Source of the DNA: Asparagopsis taxiformis
Lineage: Eukaryota > Rhodophyta > Florideophyceae > Bonnemaisoniales > Bonnemaisoniaceae
Direction: 5' to 3'
DNA: 64,000 nt
Assembly: GCA_030407315.1 (NCBI GenBank)
Contig: JALQPE010001729.1
Location: 1-64,000 of the forward strand
Within the stretch, counting starts at the first letter, position 1. Each line of letters starts with the position of its first letter. The notes beneath the pieces are model-generated. The model had not been told where the DNA came from. It worked only from the letters and a program-made list of their open reading frames with translations, and did no database searches. Made by a program: the position numbers and the translations under genes. Positions 39,918 to 51,720 of the stretch are shown here, in pieces.

Positions 39918-41297
39918 ATGGGAAGACCAACCACGGCCACATCACCTTGTCAAAGAGGCAGTACCGCCTGTTACGGAGTACAATTCACCCTCTTTCTAAC
40001 AATACTCTGCTCACTCTACATCCACCAAAACCGTCTAGCAATCGGCGCCTTATACTCTGCCAGTTCCAACCGCGATCATTTCCTCAATTCGCTTAAACCG
40101 TTCTCCGCGCATTCCAGCGCAGACACGCCACTCTCCACTTCTGAAGACACGCATCTGTCAGTCAGCGAGAACGATGCATTGCGCTATCTCACATCCGACT
40201 ATCTGCCATTTCACAAAGCGAATCGAGCGCGCGGTAAGCGACTTGTTTTCACGCCGCACGTGACCGGCATGGGTGATAGATTCACCGTGCTTTTATTCGC
40301 CTATTGGTCTGCCGTGGTTTCACGGCGTGTTTTTCTGTTACATTGGCATGATACTTCACCATTGCAGGAATTCCTTGTGGAAGCTGATGGGGATACGTCG
40401 TTGTTTTACAACGAGAGCTCGGATGTGCCGCGTTTGACTGTACCGCACGATGAACGCCAGTCCGATGTGGCGTTTTTGGGAAACTCGATACAGGATGTGC
40501 GTCGATATGCGCGCATATTCGTCTCGGATGTGCACACAGTTCATTTGTATACGAATAAGATTCTGACGAAAATACCGGAGGAAATGGTGGAAACGATTGG
40601 AGGTACCAATGTGACTTTGTTTGATCTATGGGCAATGCTTCATAATGACAATTTCAAACGAGCAGTTTTCCACCATGTTCTGCGTCTCAGCGACAAGATG
40701 CGGAAACATCATGTTGAAATATCAAAGAAATTGGGCTTGAAAGCTCCAGGACTTGTCTCTGAAAACAGACGTTTGACCTCATTGTTCGGAAGGATTCGGC
40801 GTCGTCGTCGACCGTACATCGCGGTGCACGCAAGACTAGGCGGTGGGGTGGGTGAGACATCAATTCGATTTGAAGGAATACTATCACAGAAAAAAACAGC
40901 GGCCAATTGTTTGGCATCACGTGCGATGCGTCTATCGTACATGTCAGGAGAGCCGCCACTGCCTATATTTCTCGCGACGGACACACCGGACTTTCGGGAG
41001 ATATTTGAACAGGTTGTCAGAACGGCGAGTCACGGGCGTGTGGATGTGGTGTACGGGAATTGGAGTGTGATACATCTGAAACATTTGATGGAGTTCGATG
41101 AAATGCCAGATGGGGCGAAGAAAGATGATGGACGGTTGAAATTGCTGGGTACTCGCATTGATTTATTGCTATTGGGCCATGCGGAACATATCGTTTCTCT
41201 CTACAGCACATTCCCCCGGCTGGCGTTGTGGCTTGGCAGCGCTCATACGCTGACTGAATTGCGGAATGACGTGTGTTTGGAGGAGGATGGTTGGTGA
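39918..41297 (+). CDS. Fucosyltransferase-like type II membrane glycosyltransferase
   Basis: 459 residues. One anchor at about 20-40 (VQFTLFLTILCSLYIH). The luminal domain begins near 105 with FTPHVTGMGDRFTVLLFAYW, resembling the Gly-rich first strand of the NodZ/FUT8/POFUT-type superfamily. A HARLGGG block at H304-R306 matches the conserved HxRxG that contacts GDP-fucose. Near the C-terminus, DLLLLGHAEHIVSLYSTFPRLALWLG corresponds to the conserved final motif. Expected role: transfer of a sugar, probably fucose from GDP-fucose, in the Golgi. The exact donor and family number are not determined. Adjacent to the sulfotransferase cluster. Confidence 0.72.
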   Translation: MGRPTTATSPCQRGSTACYGVQFTLFLTILCSLYIHQNRLAIGALYSASSNRDHFLNSLKPFSAHSSADTPLSTSEDTHLSVSENDALRYLTSDYLPFHKANRARGKRLVFTPHVTGMGDRFTVLLFAYWSAVVSRRVFLLHWHDTSPLQEFLVEADGDTSLFYNESSDVPRLTVPHDERQSDVAFLGNSIQDVRRYARIFVSDVHTVHLYTNKILTKIPEEMVETIGGTNVTLFDLWAMLHNDNFKRAVFHHVLRLSDKMRKHHVEISKKLGLKAPGLVSENRRLTSLFGRIRRRRRPYIAVHARLGGGVGETSIRFEGILSQKKTAANCLASRAMRLSYMSGEPPLPIFLATDTPDFREIFEQVVRTASHGRVDVVYGNWSVIHLKHLMEFDEMPDGAKKDDGRLKLLGTRIDLLLLGHAEHIVSLYSTFPRLALWLGSAHTLTELRNDVCLEEDGW

Positions 41298-42402
41298 GCA
41301 TACGCCTGAATTGGAATGGATTTGTGATGTTTGTTTGTCAGTAAATTGCGTGATTGAAAGATGTCGATCTCTTCCAACGTGAATGAATAGTTTTCAAGAT
41401 ATGGTAGCCAACAAGGCTGTTTTCTTACACGCCCGTCTTGTTTTGGATGCACCTTTTGATTAAGTGGGCGGTAGAGGTATCAAAATAGCGGGTAGCTCCA
41501 AATTGGATCGCTACCTTCGGCAAAGAAACAGATGGACTCGAGAAACTTACAGTAGAACCAGTCACCTGAACGGGCCCAGGCCCTGATGTCAGACTGACAC
41601 CATGGCCCGGTGATTTTCAGATATCAATTGAGGGCATGCTCGATTGTAACGACAAGAGCTGTGACTGTTTTGAAAGCAAAGCCGCACTCCAACCAGCAGT
41701 TTTGATCGTTGTCTTGCTCCCATGACAACCTCACAATATTACAGGATCTGTTTGCATAAGCCACACGTCTTCACGAATTTACCGATGACGCCATCCAATT
41801 TCGGGTTGCGCAAGATCCACCAATTTTCATTGATTTTAAGCAGCATGTTCCGATGTGTGAGTTTTTAGGATGGACAAAATCAGGTCAAGACGGAGTACAA
41901 GTGATTTGTCGATTTGCGAGTTTAGAATGGTCGAGGACTTGGACACGAAGTGTCTCAAAGACGCGGAGGAATTGAAATACGGAAAAGTTAACGAAAAGTG
42001 CTGCACGATACATGATACATGGAGTGTGCGAAATTGATTGGGCATCCGGGAAAACCCCCCCACCACGTGGAGGTAGTGTCGCTATCATAGCGAGACAGTA
42101 CAAATGTTCATGTAATGCAATTCTCGTACGCAATTCGATGGGCGGCTCGCGACCCACCGCCACCTGGCACCACGTCTCCTTTCCGGCACCAATCATATCC
42201 TCATTTCCCATATCGACAATTCGTCTCAGACGATTTGTCTGTAAACGATGTCAGATCTTGCTCTGTACATCACATGATGCCCAACCATGAGAGCTGCATC
42301 CATCCAAGGCCTGCAGGTCCCATATCGCCTGGCCATGCAATCCCATTTAGTCTCAGCGCCCATTTCAATCGCCCATCACACCTTCCGCGACCACTCGCAA
42401 CC
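41298..42402. other. Intergenic region, no gene supported
   Basis: About 1.1 kb with only short frames. The upstream extension of the next gene frame (42115-42402) lacks a signal peptide and is taken as untranslated leader. Confidence 0.5.
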
Positions 42403-43227
42403 ATGCAACGATCACTGACATCTCTCCTGTTCATTCTAACTCTCTGCAAACTATCGCTCGCGCAAGATGACGATTCCGAAACCGAAGGCTCATTACAGTC
42501 ACAATTTCCAACGATGACGTCAACACCTATGCCGTTCTTTGAAGAACTGACACCAACTCCAACCTCTGCTCCATTACAGACGCCCGATCCTCGCTTCGCA
42601 GCCACCTGCACCCGCATCAGGATTCCGCCCAAACTCTGCTCTGCCTGTCCGCTTCGCCCCTTCTCCCGCACGGGAGCATTTCAGGATGCCAACCAAATTC
42701 ATGATATCAACGTCCCGGAATGTCGCGAGCAGATAGAAGAGTATGCACGGATAAATCGCTGTGATAAGATACGTCGTGAACAGGTTGCCAATTATGAAGA
42801 TCCAAAGAATCAGATTCGAATCGGTTTCTTCATGTATGCCGTATGTGAACAATGCTGCGATTGTATTCCGCAGGGGAGACGCGCGCCGCAGTATCGCGCT
42901 CTTGTTCGAAATGGTCGAAGATTACTATCCGTTCGACGTGGTAATTGTCCCGCGCACGCAGCGTATGATGTGTGCAGGATTTGGCCGAATGTTCGTTATC
43001 TTGTCAGACCCCAGGATACGAAGAGGAGACGACCTGTGAAGGTGTGTCCGTTGTTGAGAGAATGGCTGGACAGTCCAGATAGTCGTGGCTGGCTGCGCAA
43101 TCCTCGCGCGAGAATGGATCCGAGGATTCGCAGGTTTTTGAAAAACTTTGTGGATGTTGCTGAATGTAGAAATAGAGATACGTGGAGACGTTGTGCCAGA
43201 CTCGAAGCTGCTCAAGGTTTGATCTAA
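42403..43227 (+). CDS. Secreted cysteine-rich, Arg-rich protein
   Basis: 274 residues from MQRSLTSLLFILTLCKLSLAQ, whose first 20 residues form a signal peptide, which decides the start over the upstream frame opening. A Ser/Thr/Pro segment (about 25-65) is followed by a compact domain with about 14 Cys, including CSACPLRP, CEQCCDC and CRIWPN, and a basic C-terminus. No named family is recognised. The spacing differs from the 31877 gene, but both suggest wall or extracellular proteins. Confidence 0.7.
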   Translation: MQRSLTSLLFILTLCKLSLAQDDDSETEGSLQSQFPTMTSTPMPFFEELTPTPTSAPLQTPDPRFAATCTRIRIPPKLCSACPLRPFSRTGAFQDANQIHDINVPECREQIEEYARINRCDKIRREQVANYEDPKNQIRIGFFMYAVCEQCCDCIPQGRRAPQYRALVRNGRRLLSVRRGNCPAHAAYDVCRIWPNVRYLVRPQDTKRRRPVKVCPLLREWLDSPDSRGWLRNPRARMDPRIRRFLKNFVDVAECRNRDTWRRCARLEAAQGLI

Positions 43228-43461
43228 CATTTGTGAACAGTAAGTATAGATAGTATGTTGTCGCTTTCATTGTGGGCTCGAACAATGAAGATTTGGGGAT
43301 TGGTGATGCGGTGCTCCAGTTATTCCGACCTTCCCAGGCTGCGTCTCGAAGGTGTGTGACAACTCTTCATATTGCAAATCTAAAATGCTGTAGCATCCAA
43401 CATTTTGTCTTTGTATTGAATAAATAACCTGATGGGCTTCTATTGCACCAATAGCAGATCG

Positions 43462-43535
43462 GCCTCCATAGCTCAGTTGGTTAGAGCATGGTGCTAATAA
43501 CGCCAGGGTCGCAGGTTCGAGCCCTGCTGGGGGTA
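43462..43535 (+). tRNA. tRNA-Ile(AAU)
   Basis: Cloverleaf: acceptor GCCTCCA/TGGGGGT, D-arm GCTC AGTTGGTTA GAGC, anticodon stem TGGTG/CGCCA with loop CTAATAA (anticodon AAT), T-arm GCAGG TTCGAGC CCTGC, discriminator A. Both internal promoter boxes are canonical. A TTTTT pol III terminator starts at 43538. Identical to the copy on the other strand at 43852-43925. Confidence 0.95.
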
Positions 43536-43851
43536 AATTTTTACCATTGCCTACAATTCAATTTGCGAGTTTCATTTATGTTTAAGTTCACCTGGATCGT
43601 AGAACTGATATTCTCTCTGTGCTTCCCTAGTATTTATGTTGCCCACCTACCGGAAAAATAGCTGTAGTCCGCTGAACAAATCTCTTTCTTCGAGCACGAA
43701 CTCAATTTGTAGTTCTCCCCCAATTTCCGCAATGCAGGTTTGTGCCATGCGCACTGCCAATTCCCATGGCTTAGTGATCGCCCATTGAAGTTCACGCAGT
43801 TGATACCTGGTGCCGATCTGTCAAATTGAAATGTCCCCCGCTGGAAAAATT

Positions 43852-43925
43852 TACCCCCAGCAGGGCTCGAACCTGCGACCCTGGCGTTATTAGCACCATG
43901 CTCTAACCAACTGAGCTATGGAGGC
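43852..43925 (-). tRNA. tRNA-Ile(AAU), inverted second copy
   Basis: Exact reverse complement of 43462-43535, including anticodon AAT. Immediate 3' flanks also match for about 9 bases (TAAATTTTT), so the duplication included the terminator. The two genes point toward each other, 316 bp apart. Confidence 0.95.
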
Positions 43926-44117
43926 TCGTAACTTCTTGGACAGTCACTGGTTTTCAATATGTGTTAATAATATTTTACCGTAATTATCTTGACCATTCCT
44001 GCCGAACGTGTAGAGCCTCAACAGCAGAGGCAATGTACCATACCCAAGGTCTGAACTCGGCATCCATCCCCTAAAGGATGAGAACCCTAATAATATGAAG
44101 ACTTACGAAAGGTTCGC

Positions 44118-44477
44118 ATGGGTATCCCAATGGTCATCGATAGCATTTCACCACATTATATTTCACCTATGAACGATAAGCCGGCCGTATGGTTCGGCTC
44201 GAATTCTGCCTTATTCCGAGGATATGTGAGTTTTGAGCAACGCAAATGTGCTGACGATGTCTGGAAAAGGGCCACACCTGAGCAGAAGGAACGGTTTGGG
44301 TTTTCAACAGCAACAGAATATACAGTTCGATTCGATCGTCCCAGTAGAATCTATGCGCTGGCAACGCTGACAACGACGCCAACAGGACTGTTTTGTCACA
44401 GCTGTTCACTGTATCACTCGTGCATTGACATGAACGCCAATCACGAAAGCCATGACAATCGAGTCGTACGTGATTGA
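44118..44477 (+). CDS. Hypothetical small protein
   Basis: 119 residues, no recognised family, signal peptide or anchor. Charged central part (EQRKCADDVWKRATPEQKERFGF), then a beta-rich segment and four Cys/His near the end. Codon use resembles neighbouring host genes. It may be a true small gene, an exon, or chance. Confidence 0.35.
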   Translation: MGIPMVIDSISPHYISPMNDKPAVWFGSNSALFRGYVSFEQRKCADDVWKRATPEQKERFGFSTATEYTVRFDRPSRIYALATLTTTPTGLFCHSCSLYHSCIDMNANHESHDNRVVRD

Positions 44478-44669
44478 TAAAAATAAAAAAACTTTGGTCT
44501 TTTACCTTGTCCGAATTGCACGTATCGTGTGACTTTTGGAACGCTGTGTACGCGCTGGGAGCACATACTCTGAAGTATTAAATAGGCATATGAAGCTTCA
44601 TTCGACAGCGACTAACATGCTGATAGGCACAAGCTGCTATATCATTTTGAAGAGGCGATACACAGGCAG

Positions 44670-46088
44670 ATGCACAACGGATACAACAACACAGGAAATT
44701 CGTCACAGGACATGAAGACGGCTCTTATCCTAGCAACGGGCTCACGTGGCGATACAGAGCCATTCTTCGCATTATCGCGGGAAATGGTCGAGACTGGTCT
44801 GTTCGACAGTGTGCATATATGTCTCCAAGCAACATACGTCCCGTTCTTTCCTTACGATGATCGAATTCACGCCCACACTCTACCATATGATTTTAATTCA
44901 CTCCGGATTTCCATGATGGAAGGTCTGCAAGCTGCCGCGGCACGTGACGTAACCGACGCAATGCAACTGGTGGTTCATGCATTGGCAACAGTCATGAGAA
45001 AAGATTGCGTCCCTGCACTTGAGCATATGCTGGATGTTGCACGCGATTGCAACGCAAGCATCGTGCTCGGTACAACGCTTACCATTCCGTGTATGTATAC
45101 CATTGGAGAAATGCTAAATATTCCAACAAGCATCGTGCACTTCCAACCCAACGTCCCGTCCAAATTTTTCCCCCACATGCTTTCAAGCATGGAAAACTGC
45201 CATCTTTCCGCGACAATCATGTCCGAAGGTTGCTACAGCAGAAGAGCCGCAACTGCTCATGAAGACGATTATATGAATTCAGCCTGGTTTGTATACAATA
45301 TCTGCTTTGATGAATACTCAGAATCACTCAATGTTATTCGCGAAAGGTTGGGGTTGAAACCATTACAGTCCATCGATCTTCGAGACACGCTGATGGGCGA
45401 TGCTGATCATAGCATGGTCATAAACGCCTTCCCAGAGCGCTTATGTCCACTGCCTGAAGATGTAGGGAAAAAGGTACGACAGGTACAGGCCTTCGCAGAT
45501 ACATACATTCCAAAGAACTGGAGCGCGGAGAAAGAATGCCCGGAGCTTGTTCATTACCTTTCCGAAGGCGCACCACCAATTTGTGTCACATTCGGGTCTA
45601 TGGACGCGCGACGACGACACGGAAACATATTCGCGAACATCTTTGAAGCCCTACGTGATATGAATGTAGATCGCGTATTAGTCTTGAGCAGTGCAACACC
45701 GATAGATGAAACGGAAATGGACGTTGAAATGATTCGCTGGATAGAGAAGCACGTCTTCGTGGCTGCGGAAAGCGTGCAGTACGCTTGGTTACTCCCACTA
45801 TGTCGAGCGCTGATATGTCACGGAGGCGCCGGTACAATACTGGCTTGTCTTCGTGCAGGAATTGCACCGGTGATTTTTCCGGTAGTAGCCGACCAATTCT
45901 TCTGGTCAGAGCTGATTGATCGGGCTGAACTGGGCGCTCGAATTGTCGCATCTGAAGATGTATCGCGGAAGATTCGGGAGGAATTGGAAAGAGTTTTCGA
46001 GACGAGGGTTTCCAAAAGATCAGCGAGTATAATGAGATGCACGGTGATTGTGGATGTCGCAAGGCTGCTGAGCTTCTTAGTAAGTTGA
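44670..46088 (+). CDS. UDP-glycosyltransferase, sterol-glucosyltransferase-like (GT-B)
   Basis: 472 residues; the second Met (44712, MKTALILATGSRGD) may be the real start because the fold begins there. The N-terminal domain has the ATGSRGDTEPFFAL strand-loop typical of GT28/sterol 3-beta-glucosyltransferases. The C-terminal domain has VTFGSMD at about 310 and a PSPG-like block with H384-GGAGT, ending FPVVADQFFWSE. Expected reaction: glucose transfer from UDP-glucose to a sterol or lipid acceptor at membranes. No signal peptide or membrane anchor is seen, so it is likely cytosolic or membrane-peripheral. The N-terminal PH/GRAM extension of fungal enzymes is absent. Confidence 0.83.
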   Translation: MHNGYNNTGNSSQDMKTALILATGSRGDTEPFFALSREMVETGLFDSVHICLQATYVPFFPYDDRIHAHTLPYDFNSLRISMMEGLQAAAARDVTDAMQLVVHALATVMRKDCVPALEHMLDVARDCNASIVLGTTLTIPCMYTIGEMLNIPTSIVHFQPNVPSKFFPHMLSSMENCHLSATIMSEGCYSRRAATAHEDDYMNSAWFVYNICFDEYSESLNVIRERLGLKPLQSIDLRDTLMGDADHSMVINAFPERLCPLPEDVGKKVRQVQAFADTYIPKNWSAEKECPELVHYLSEGAPPICVTFGSMDARRRHGNIFANIFEALRDMNVDRVLVLSSATPIDETEMDVEMIRWIEKHVFVAAESVQYAWLLPLCRALICHGGAGTILACLRAGIAPVIFPVVADQFFWSELIDRAELGARIVASEDVSRKIREELERVFETRVSKRSASIMRCTVIVDVARLLSFLVS

Positions 46089-47489
46089 TCGAGGAGTGTT
46101 CGCATCTGAGGTAGACGGATCTGTGAGGTTGAAGTAGTACGAACGGGAACAGGCGGAACCGGGAGGAATAACAGGCTTGAATAATTTTGAAAAAAGGAAT
46201 GCTTTCGTAGAAGCTAAGAATGGTCCGTTGCGGCGCTGAAGACATGGTAGTGATTGATTGCGAAATATCTTGGTCTGTGTTGTCTCGTTATTGCCAAACA
46301 TTGTGAAAAGACGCGCACCTAACCAGGGAGCTGGGCAATGACGCTGTTTGACTTGAAGGCTTAGTCATGCAATTCGTGGACATAGATTTCGCACGATTGT
46401 CCATTCATCTCATTTTGGTGATCGTTCATTTGCATGGTTCCAACTCCGTACATATTGCTTCTCATCTCGTGTGCATACTACTACATTTTACCGTGCCTCA
46501 CTAAACCGAATTATGTAACGCACTTTGCCAGCAATAAACTATAGTTCGTTATGCCTCGTCATGGGCTGCAGTTCCTGTTTGAAAGCGTCTTAAAGAATTA
46601 CATCTTGCTGTATTGGTGTGGGTTCAGCCATTATTTCGGGAGCTTGTTGCAGTAAGGCAAGGTAGAATGATACATGGAACCTTTTGATCAGGCACCTCCG
46701 GCCTTGTTTATGGGGTTTGAAATATACCTCTCCAGTTAACGATTGTCTGTCGAAGAAATAGAATTACAGCTCCGGAATTTGACATTTGTATGAATACTTC
46801 AAGTCGGTCTGTTTCAAAGACGGATTCATTTCAGAGGGGAAGGGATGTTCGAGAAATTCGCTTGAACGACAAGCAGATTGTTCGATTTCAAACACTGTAA
46901 ACTTGGGAATGTGCGAGTCAGGCTGGTTCCTGCTCCCTTGTATGGGAAATCTGGCATACTTGTGAACACCATCTAGCGTGTGCGTATGAAGTCCATGATA
47001 TTCGCGTTAAAACTTTTAGATTTCGGTATAGAGAGGTAAGTGTGAAGGTACGGTCGATTGTTAATTTGCAGATTAGCATGTATCCTTTAGGGTACATCAG
47101 TTCCAAATCAATTATTTTCTTTCTCTTTGGCGAGCGCTGGATGGATGGGGCGGAAACCAACGTAACATTGTTCATTATTGACGACGTGATACCAAGTTTT
47201 CATTGACTGACTAAATTCTGCTCATCCTCCAGGCGGAGCAAACAGTCCAGATTAAGGAATAAATACGGTTCCCATCTTGATGAGACCTTTTAGAAAAGCG
47301 AATGTCGAGCGCGTGTTTCATATCGTTGAATGCAAGAAATAAAATAGCTATTTGCTATATGCATTCTTCTTTCACCCCTGAAGATTGATACGTTGCACAA
47401 TGTAACACATCGCTGATCCTGGCTGAGTCACGTAGCGGAGTGCTTAACAGCGTCCTCCGGACAAGGGATGACTTCCCGCCACTGACCTA
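46089..47489. other. Intergenic region, no gene supported
   Basis: About 1.4 kb of A/T-rich sequence with only short frames. It may include the left end of the degraded gypsy element, but no LTR partner is present for comparison. Confidence 0.45.
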
Positions 47490-47507
47490 CACGTATCATG
47501 ATACGTG
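47490..47507. repeat. 18-bp perfect palindrome upstream of the degraded gypsy element
   Basis: CACGTATCATGATACGTG equals its own reverse complement. It lies 14 bp before a TATAAAAT (47521-47528), so it may be part of a retroelement promoter. Confidence 0.8.
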
Positions 47508-47884
47508 AACAATCTCCACATATAAAATATGATGGAAGACACCCAGCTACTTGTTATATCTTATTAGGCTATGTAATGATTGGGTAGCGCTGCTACCCAC
47601 GTTGTGGACATTCACTGGACTCGCTGCAGCACAGCAGCTAGCTATACTACCCTATTATGGCCGAATACAGCTACGCAACTGCATAGAAAGGGATTCCGGG
47701 TTGCACTACCCAGAAGGCGGCAATTACGGTCAGTATTGCCCACTCAAGTAGTATTAAAGGCATCCTCTCCTCAGTAGACAACAGAGGCAGAGCGACATCG
47801 CCGATCTTTCGAGCCTTCCCACTCCTCTCCAGTCCAGCTAGAAAACGTGCAAGAGTCTACAGTAATTACTGTCGCGACAGACCA

Positions 47885-50800
47885 TTGCAGGAATTCTTGA
47901 CCTGGACACAACAAATCATGCCACCAAAGATCCGCAAGCACGCCGAAACACGGGTACCACAGACAATAGTGGAAACGCTGGAAGCTCCACGCTTAACTGG
48001 AATATTGACTGAGCATTTCGTTACTTTCAGACATAAACGACTCGTGTACGAACGACGTGTACGAGAGAAAAGTCAGGAACAGGGTGTAGCAATCCCAACT
48101 ACTTATTTCAATTCTATCGAAAAGTCGGTTCTGGGCATCTTCGTCACTGCACAATGGGTACCGGTGGACTCTGTTGATGATATTACCGAAGAGCATCTCC
48201 AACGCTGTGTCACAGAAAGAGCAGAAATACACCGGAAGACTACGATATGGCGCAAATAGAACGAGGAATTTCCAGTATCACTATGGATGGATCTGAGAGA
48301 TCGCTCGAAATCCAGGTTTGGGACTTGGGGCTGCGCTACTCCAAGAAGCTGGAATCGCTAGGATATTCTACATTTATATCAACGCAACCAGAGCTAGCAA
48401 TTGGACATATTATGCGGCGTATCTCACACCCAAGACTTCACAATCGCATGGCACTCACTTTCAAATTGCGCAAAGAGGCGTTCAAAAAGGACTATGAACT
48501 CTTCCTTCACGAGACTGCGAAAGAGGCTGCAGCCATCGATCGACACGATGCAGCTAACAGATCAACAAATGAAAAATACGATTCAGATGAAGAAATCACT
48601 ATTGTATTGCCAGCCTCTCAATTACAATCAACTAGGCAAAGACGCCCTAATAACCAGTACAAGTTTAGATCAAACTCGAAACGTTCGTTGGACAGAAGAA
48701 AGAATGAAGCTGTCGAAGTGGCGGATGATAGGGCTACTGAAGCTCCTAAGAAGCGAAAGGAGAAGCCGGATTGTTTAAACCCAAAATTTGATAAGAAGAA
48801 ATTCCTGATGGACTGTAGTATGACCTCCGCTGAAGAAAAGAATCAGTTATTGAAGAATTACAGGGAGTCTAAAAAGAGGAGAATGTCTTCTGGACACGTG
48901 GGAATGCTGGATAACACCGATACAAACACAAGAGATCATTCTTCTCTATTTACCGCTTCGTTTTGTCATGGAGCAGTCGAAGCTACTGTGCTCGCTGATC
49001 AAGGATCACACGCTTGTATTCTGCCCCCATCTATCCCAAAAGAGATGGTGAAGGCTGATCCAGACTTGACAGTGACAAAATTACGAAGAACTCTTTACTA
49101 CAAGAGCATGGATAAATCCGTCCCGTCTCTTCCATGTAGTAAGGTTGTCAAAGCTGACGTTCTACTCCGTATTCGACACGGCACTAAACTTTCATTACGA
49201 AATGTTGAGTGGAGTGTCGGAGACAATCCTGTAAGCCATGACATACTTAGCAGGCATGTGCTGCAGAGCCTAGGGCTGGACAATAAAATGCTGCTGGAAG
49301 CCGCCTGCGACAGATTCAATGGAGTTTTCGACATCGAGAATAATTTGCACTCAGATGGAAAGGGCGAAACAGAAAATGGGGCTATTTTCGGTTTGCTGAA
49401 GAGCCGCGAGTTCGAGTTCGGAAGTACATTCTATTCTGCATCTACCGCTCAGGATGAAAAGGCGGAAGATGCAGACATTTACATTGATCTAGGGGAAGAT
49501 GAACCTTCTTCATTATCAAAAGCGCTAGAAAATTTAGTGAAGGAGGCAAAAGAAAATGGAATGTTATCGGAAGGGTGTAGCAGACTCACCAAATTACTGC
49601 TGCAGTATTCATGCAGCATGAATATCGCTCTGTGTTCCGCATCCGTCTGGGATTCTCAAAACCTGCTGCTGTCGAGCCAATGCGAGTACGAATTCTGTCG
49701 GATAGCAAGCCAGTCAAGGTGAAGGCTCGTCGGTACTCACCTGAGAAACGTAAGTTTATGGAACGATACGCTGCAAAACTAGTTCAGATGGATTTTGCAA
49801 CTATAATGCCCACGGCCACAGGCAAGCAGCACCCCTCATTGTTCCAAAATCTGGCTCCAAGTCAAAATACCGAATGGCTATTGACCTCAGGCCAATAAAT
49901 GCGACCACAGTCAAAGAGGCATGGCCAATGCCCAACCTTGACGCAGAGATGTTTGATTTCGCCGGCAGCGTCTGCTTCGCCAGCTTAGATTTCGTGTCTG
50001 CCTACTGGCAGCTTCCGTTGCATCCTGAATCATACGATTCATGTGGAATATTAACACCGAAGTGTGTGATTGCCTCCAAAATAATACTACCAGGACTTGC
50101 CAACGCAACCGCGCATTTCCAGAGTACTGTGGAGCCATTGTTCGAAGACTTGAGGGGACATTTAAAAGCTTGGCTAGATGATTTTAACTTTCACGCCACA
50201 TGCGAACAGCAACTACTATCTCTTTTGAAAAGATTCTTTCACACATGCCATGCTCACAGGTTATATCTTTCAGCATGCAAGTCAGTACTATTCTCAAACA
50301 GTCTGAAATGGTGTGGTCGAATCATCTCAAAGGAAGGATATCGAATGGATCCTGCAAGAGTTGCAGCACTTCAAACAATGACTATTCCGCAAACCGCGGA
50401 CGAGCTCAGTGAATTTGTTTATTGCTGTAGGTGGATGGCACTATGCATACCAAACTTTTCCGCCAGAATCGCACCGCTCAATTCAGTTCTGGAGGAAGCC
50501 TACGCAAAAACTGGAAAGCGTACAAAGAAATCAATCAGAAACATATGGCTGTATGCATCCACACCGATACGTCTGATCAGTTCTGGTCCGCAGTCGTAAC
50601 TCAGACTAATCCAAGGAGTCTCAAACTCGCATCCGGCGAACAGAAACACAATCCGCTAGCTTTCCTGGGCGCACAATTCAGAGGTTCACAACAAGGCTGG
50701 ACAACTTTCGAAAAAGAAGAGTATGCAATTTTTAAAACCTTCGAGAAGCTGGACTACTTACTACTGGCCGTTAACAACATCCACGTATACACCGACCACC

Positions 50801-50935
50801 GAAACCTCCTGTTTGTATTTGCACCTTTGGCACTGGAGCCAGCTCCTGGAAAACACATCGTTTTTAAAGTGCAACGCTGGGCGCTTTACCTGTCTCGGTT
50901 CCCGTACGTTATCGAACATGTTGTGGTGCAATTTA
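47885..50935 (+). pseudogene. Ty3/gypsy-type gag-protease-pol, multiply frameshifted
   Basis: Gag begins about 47885 and continues in a second frame from 48247; the shift fits loss of one C near 48233. That frame runs through a Lys/Arg-rich segment to an aspartic-protease-like motif (ADQGSHACIL, about 48990). Further frame changes occur near 49640, 49825 and 50510. Reverse transcriptase blocks are MAIDLRPIN, FASLDFVSAYWQLPL and the catalytic AWLDDF (about 50170-50185). RNase H follows (HTDTSDQFWSAVVTQ, VYTDHRNLLFVF) and breaks off at YVIEHV, where the LTR of the next element starts. Clearly dead. Confidence 0.88.
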
Positions 50936-51702
50936 TGCCGCTAACGCGAACGCGGGTTGAAGCGATATCGACGAGTTGAGTCCGCGTGCATCCGCGCTGA
51001 GTTAGTTAGTAAGCGAGCGTACGCGTGGCGAACCGATTACGTGTCACGGTGCACCTGCGCGAACGCGTGCGATTGCGAACCCGGCGCCACGTGTAGCGAT
51101 TTCGACGAATTTCCCCTTTTTGGGATTTTTATGACGAAAGTCTTTTCCCCAAATATTTCCCTTTTTGCGTGCGAGCGAGCGGCCGCCGGCCGGCCACGGT
51201 AGGACAGTCTGTCCTTTAGTAGCTAGCTATTAATGGTCGTTCAGCTTCGCACCTTACCAATAAACAGCCAGCATCTTCGCAGCTACGAGTTAAGCGTTTA
51301 GCGAATCGCGAGGACCGATTGCGTTACAACGTTGCGTGCGGGTTGCTCACGATCGCCGACGTTCGCGTGCGCGCTGCGCATAAGCCGATCGTCGAACCGC
51401 GTCGCACCGCGATAGCGCGCGTTGCGTCGCACGCCACTAGGCCAGGGATTTACGACCCCTGTGTGGATCGCGTTGTGCTCGAGTTTACTCGGTGATCTCG
51501 CCCTGAGATCACGGCTTGCGCCGGCCCGCGAATCCCGTGTTGCGATCGTTCCCTACGCGTTCCGCCGTTGTACCACCCGTTCGCCAGCGCGACCGAGCGA
51601 CGCGCGAACGCAAGTTCAACCAGCGCTTTACGGTTCACCTCGCCCTGACACGGCTGCAATTCTAGAACTCCCTTAGCGATCGCCACCCCGGCTGGTCCTA
51701 CA
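50936..51702 (+). mobile_element. 5' LTR of the chromovirus (boundaries approximate)
   Basis: The right end CTACA at 51702 is set by the primer-binding site that follows. The left end is placed at TGCCGC (50936), where the older RNase H frame is lost; a start a few bases earlier cannot be excluded because no second LTR was found in the window. An AATAAA lies at 51259-51264. Very rich in CGCG and GCGC, unlike the host flank. Confidence 0.65.
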
Positions 51703-51704
51703 AC

Positions 51705-51720
51705 TGGTCTCTCGACCTAG
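51705..51720 (+). other. Primer-binding site of the chromovirus
   Basis: TGGTCTCTCGACCTAG two bases after the LTR end. It is identical to the site at 61102-61117 in the other gypsy element and starts with TGG, which pairs with a tRNA CCA end. Confidence 0.8.
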
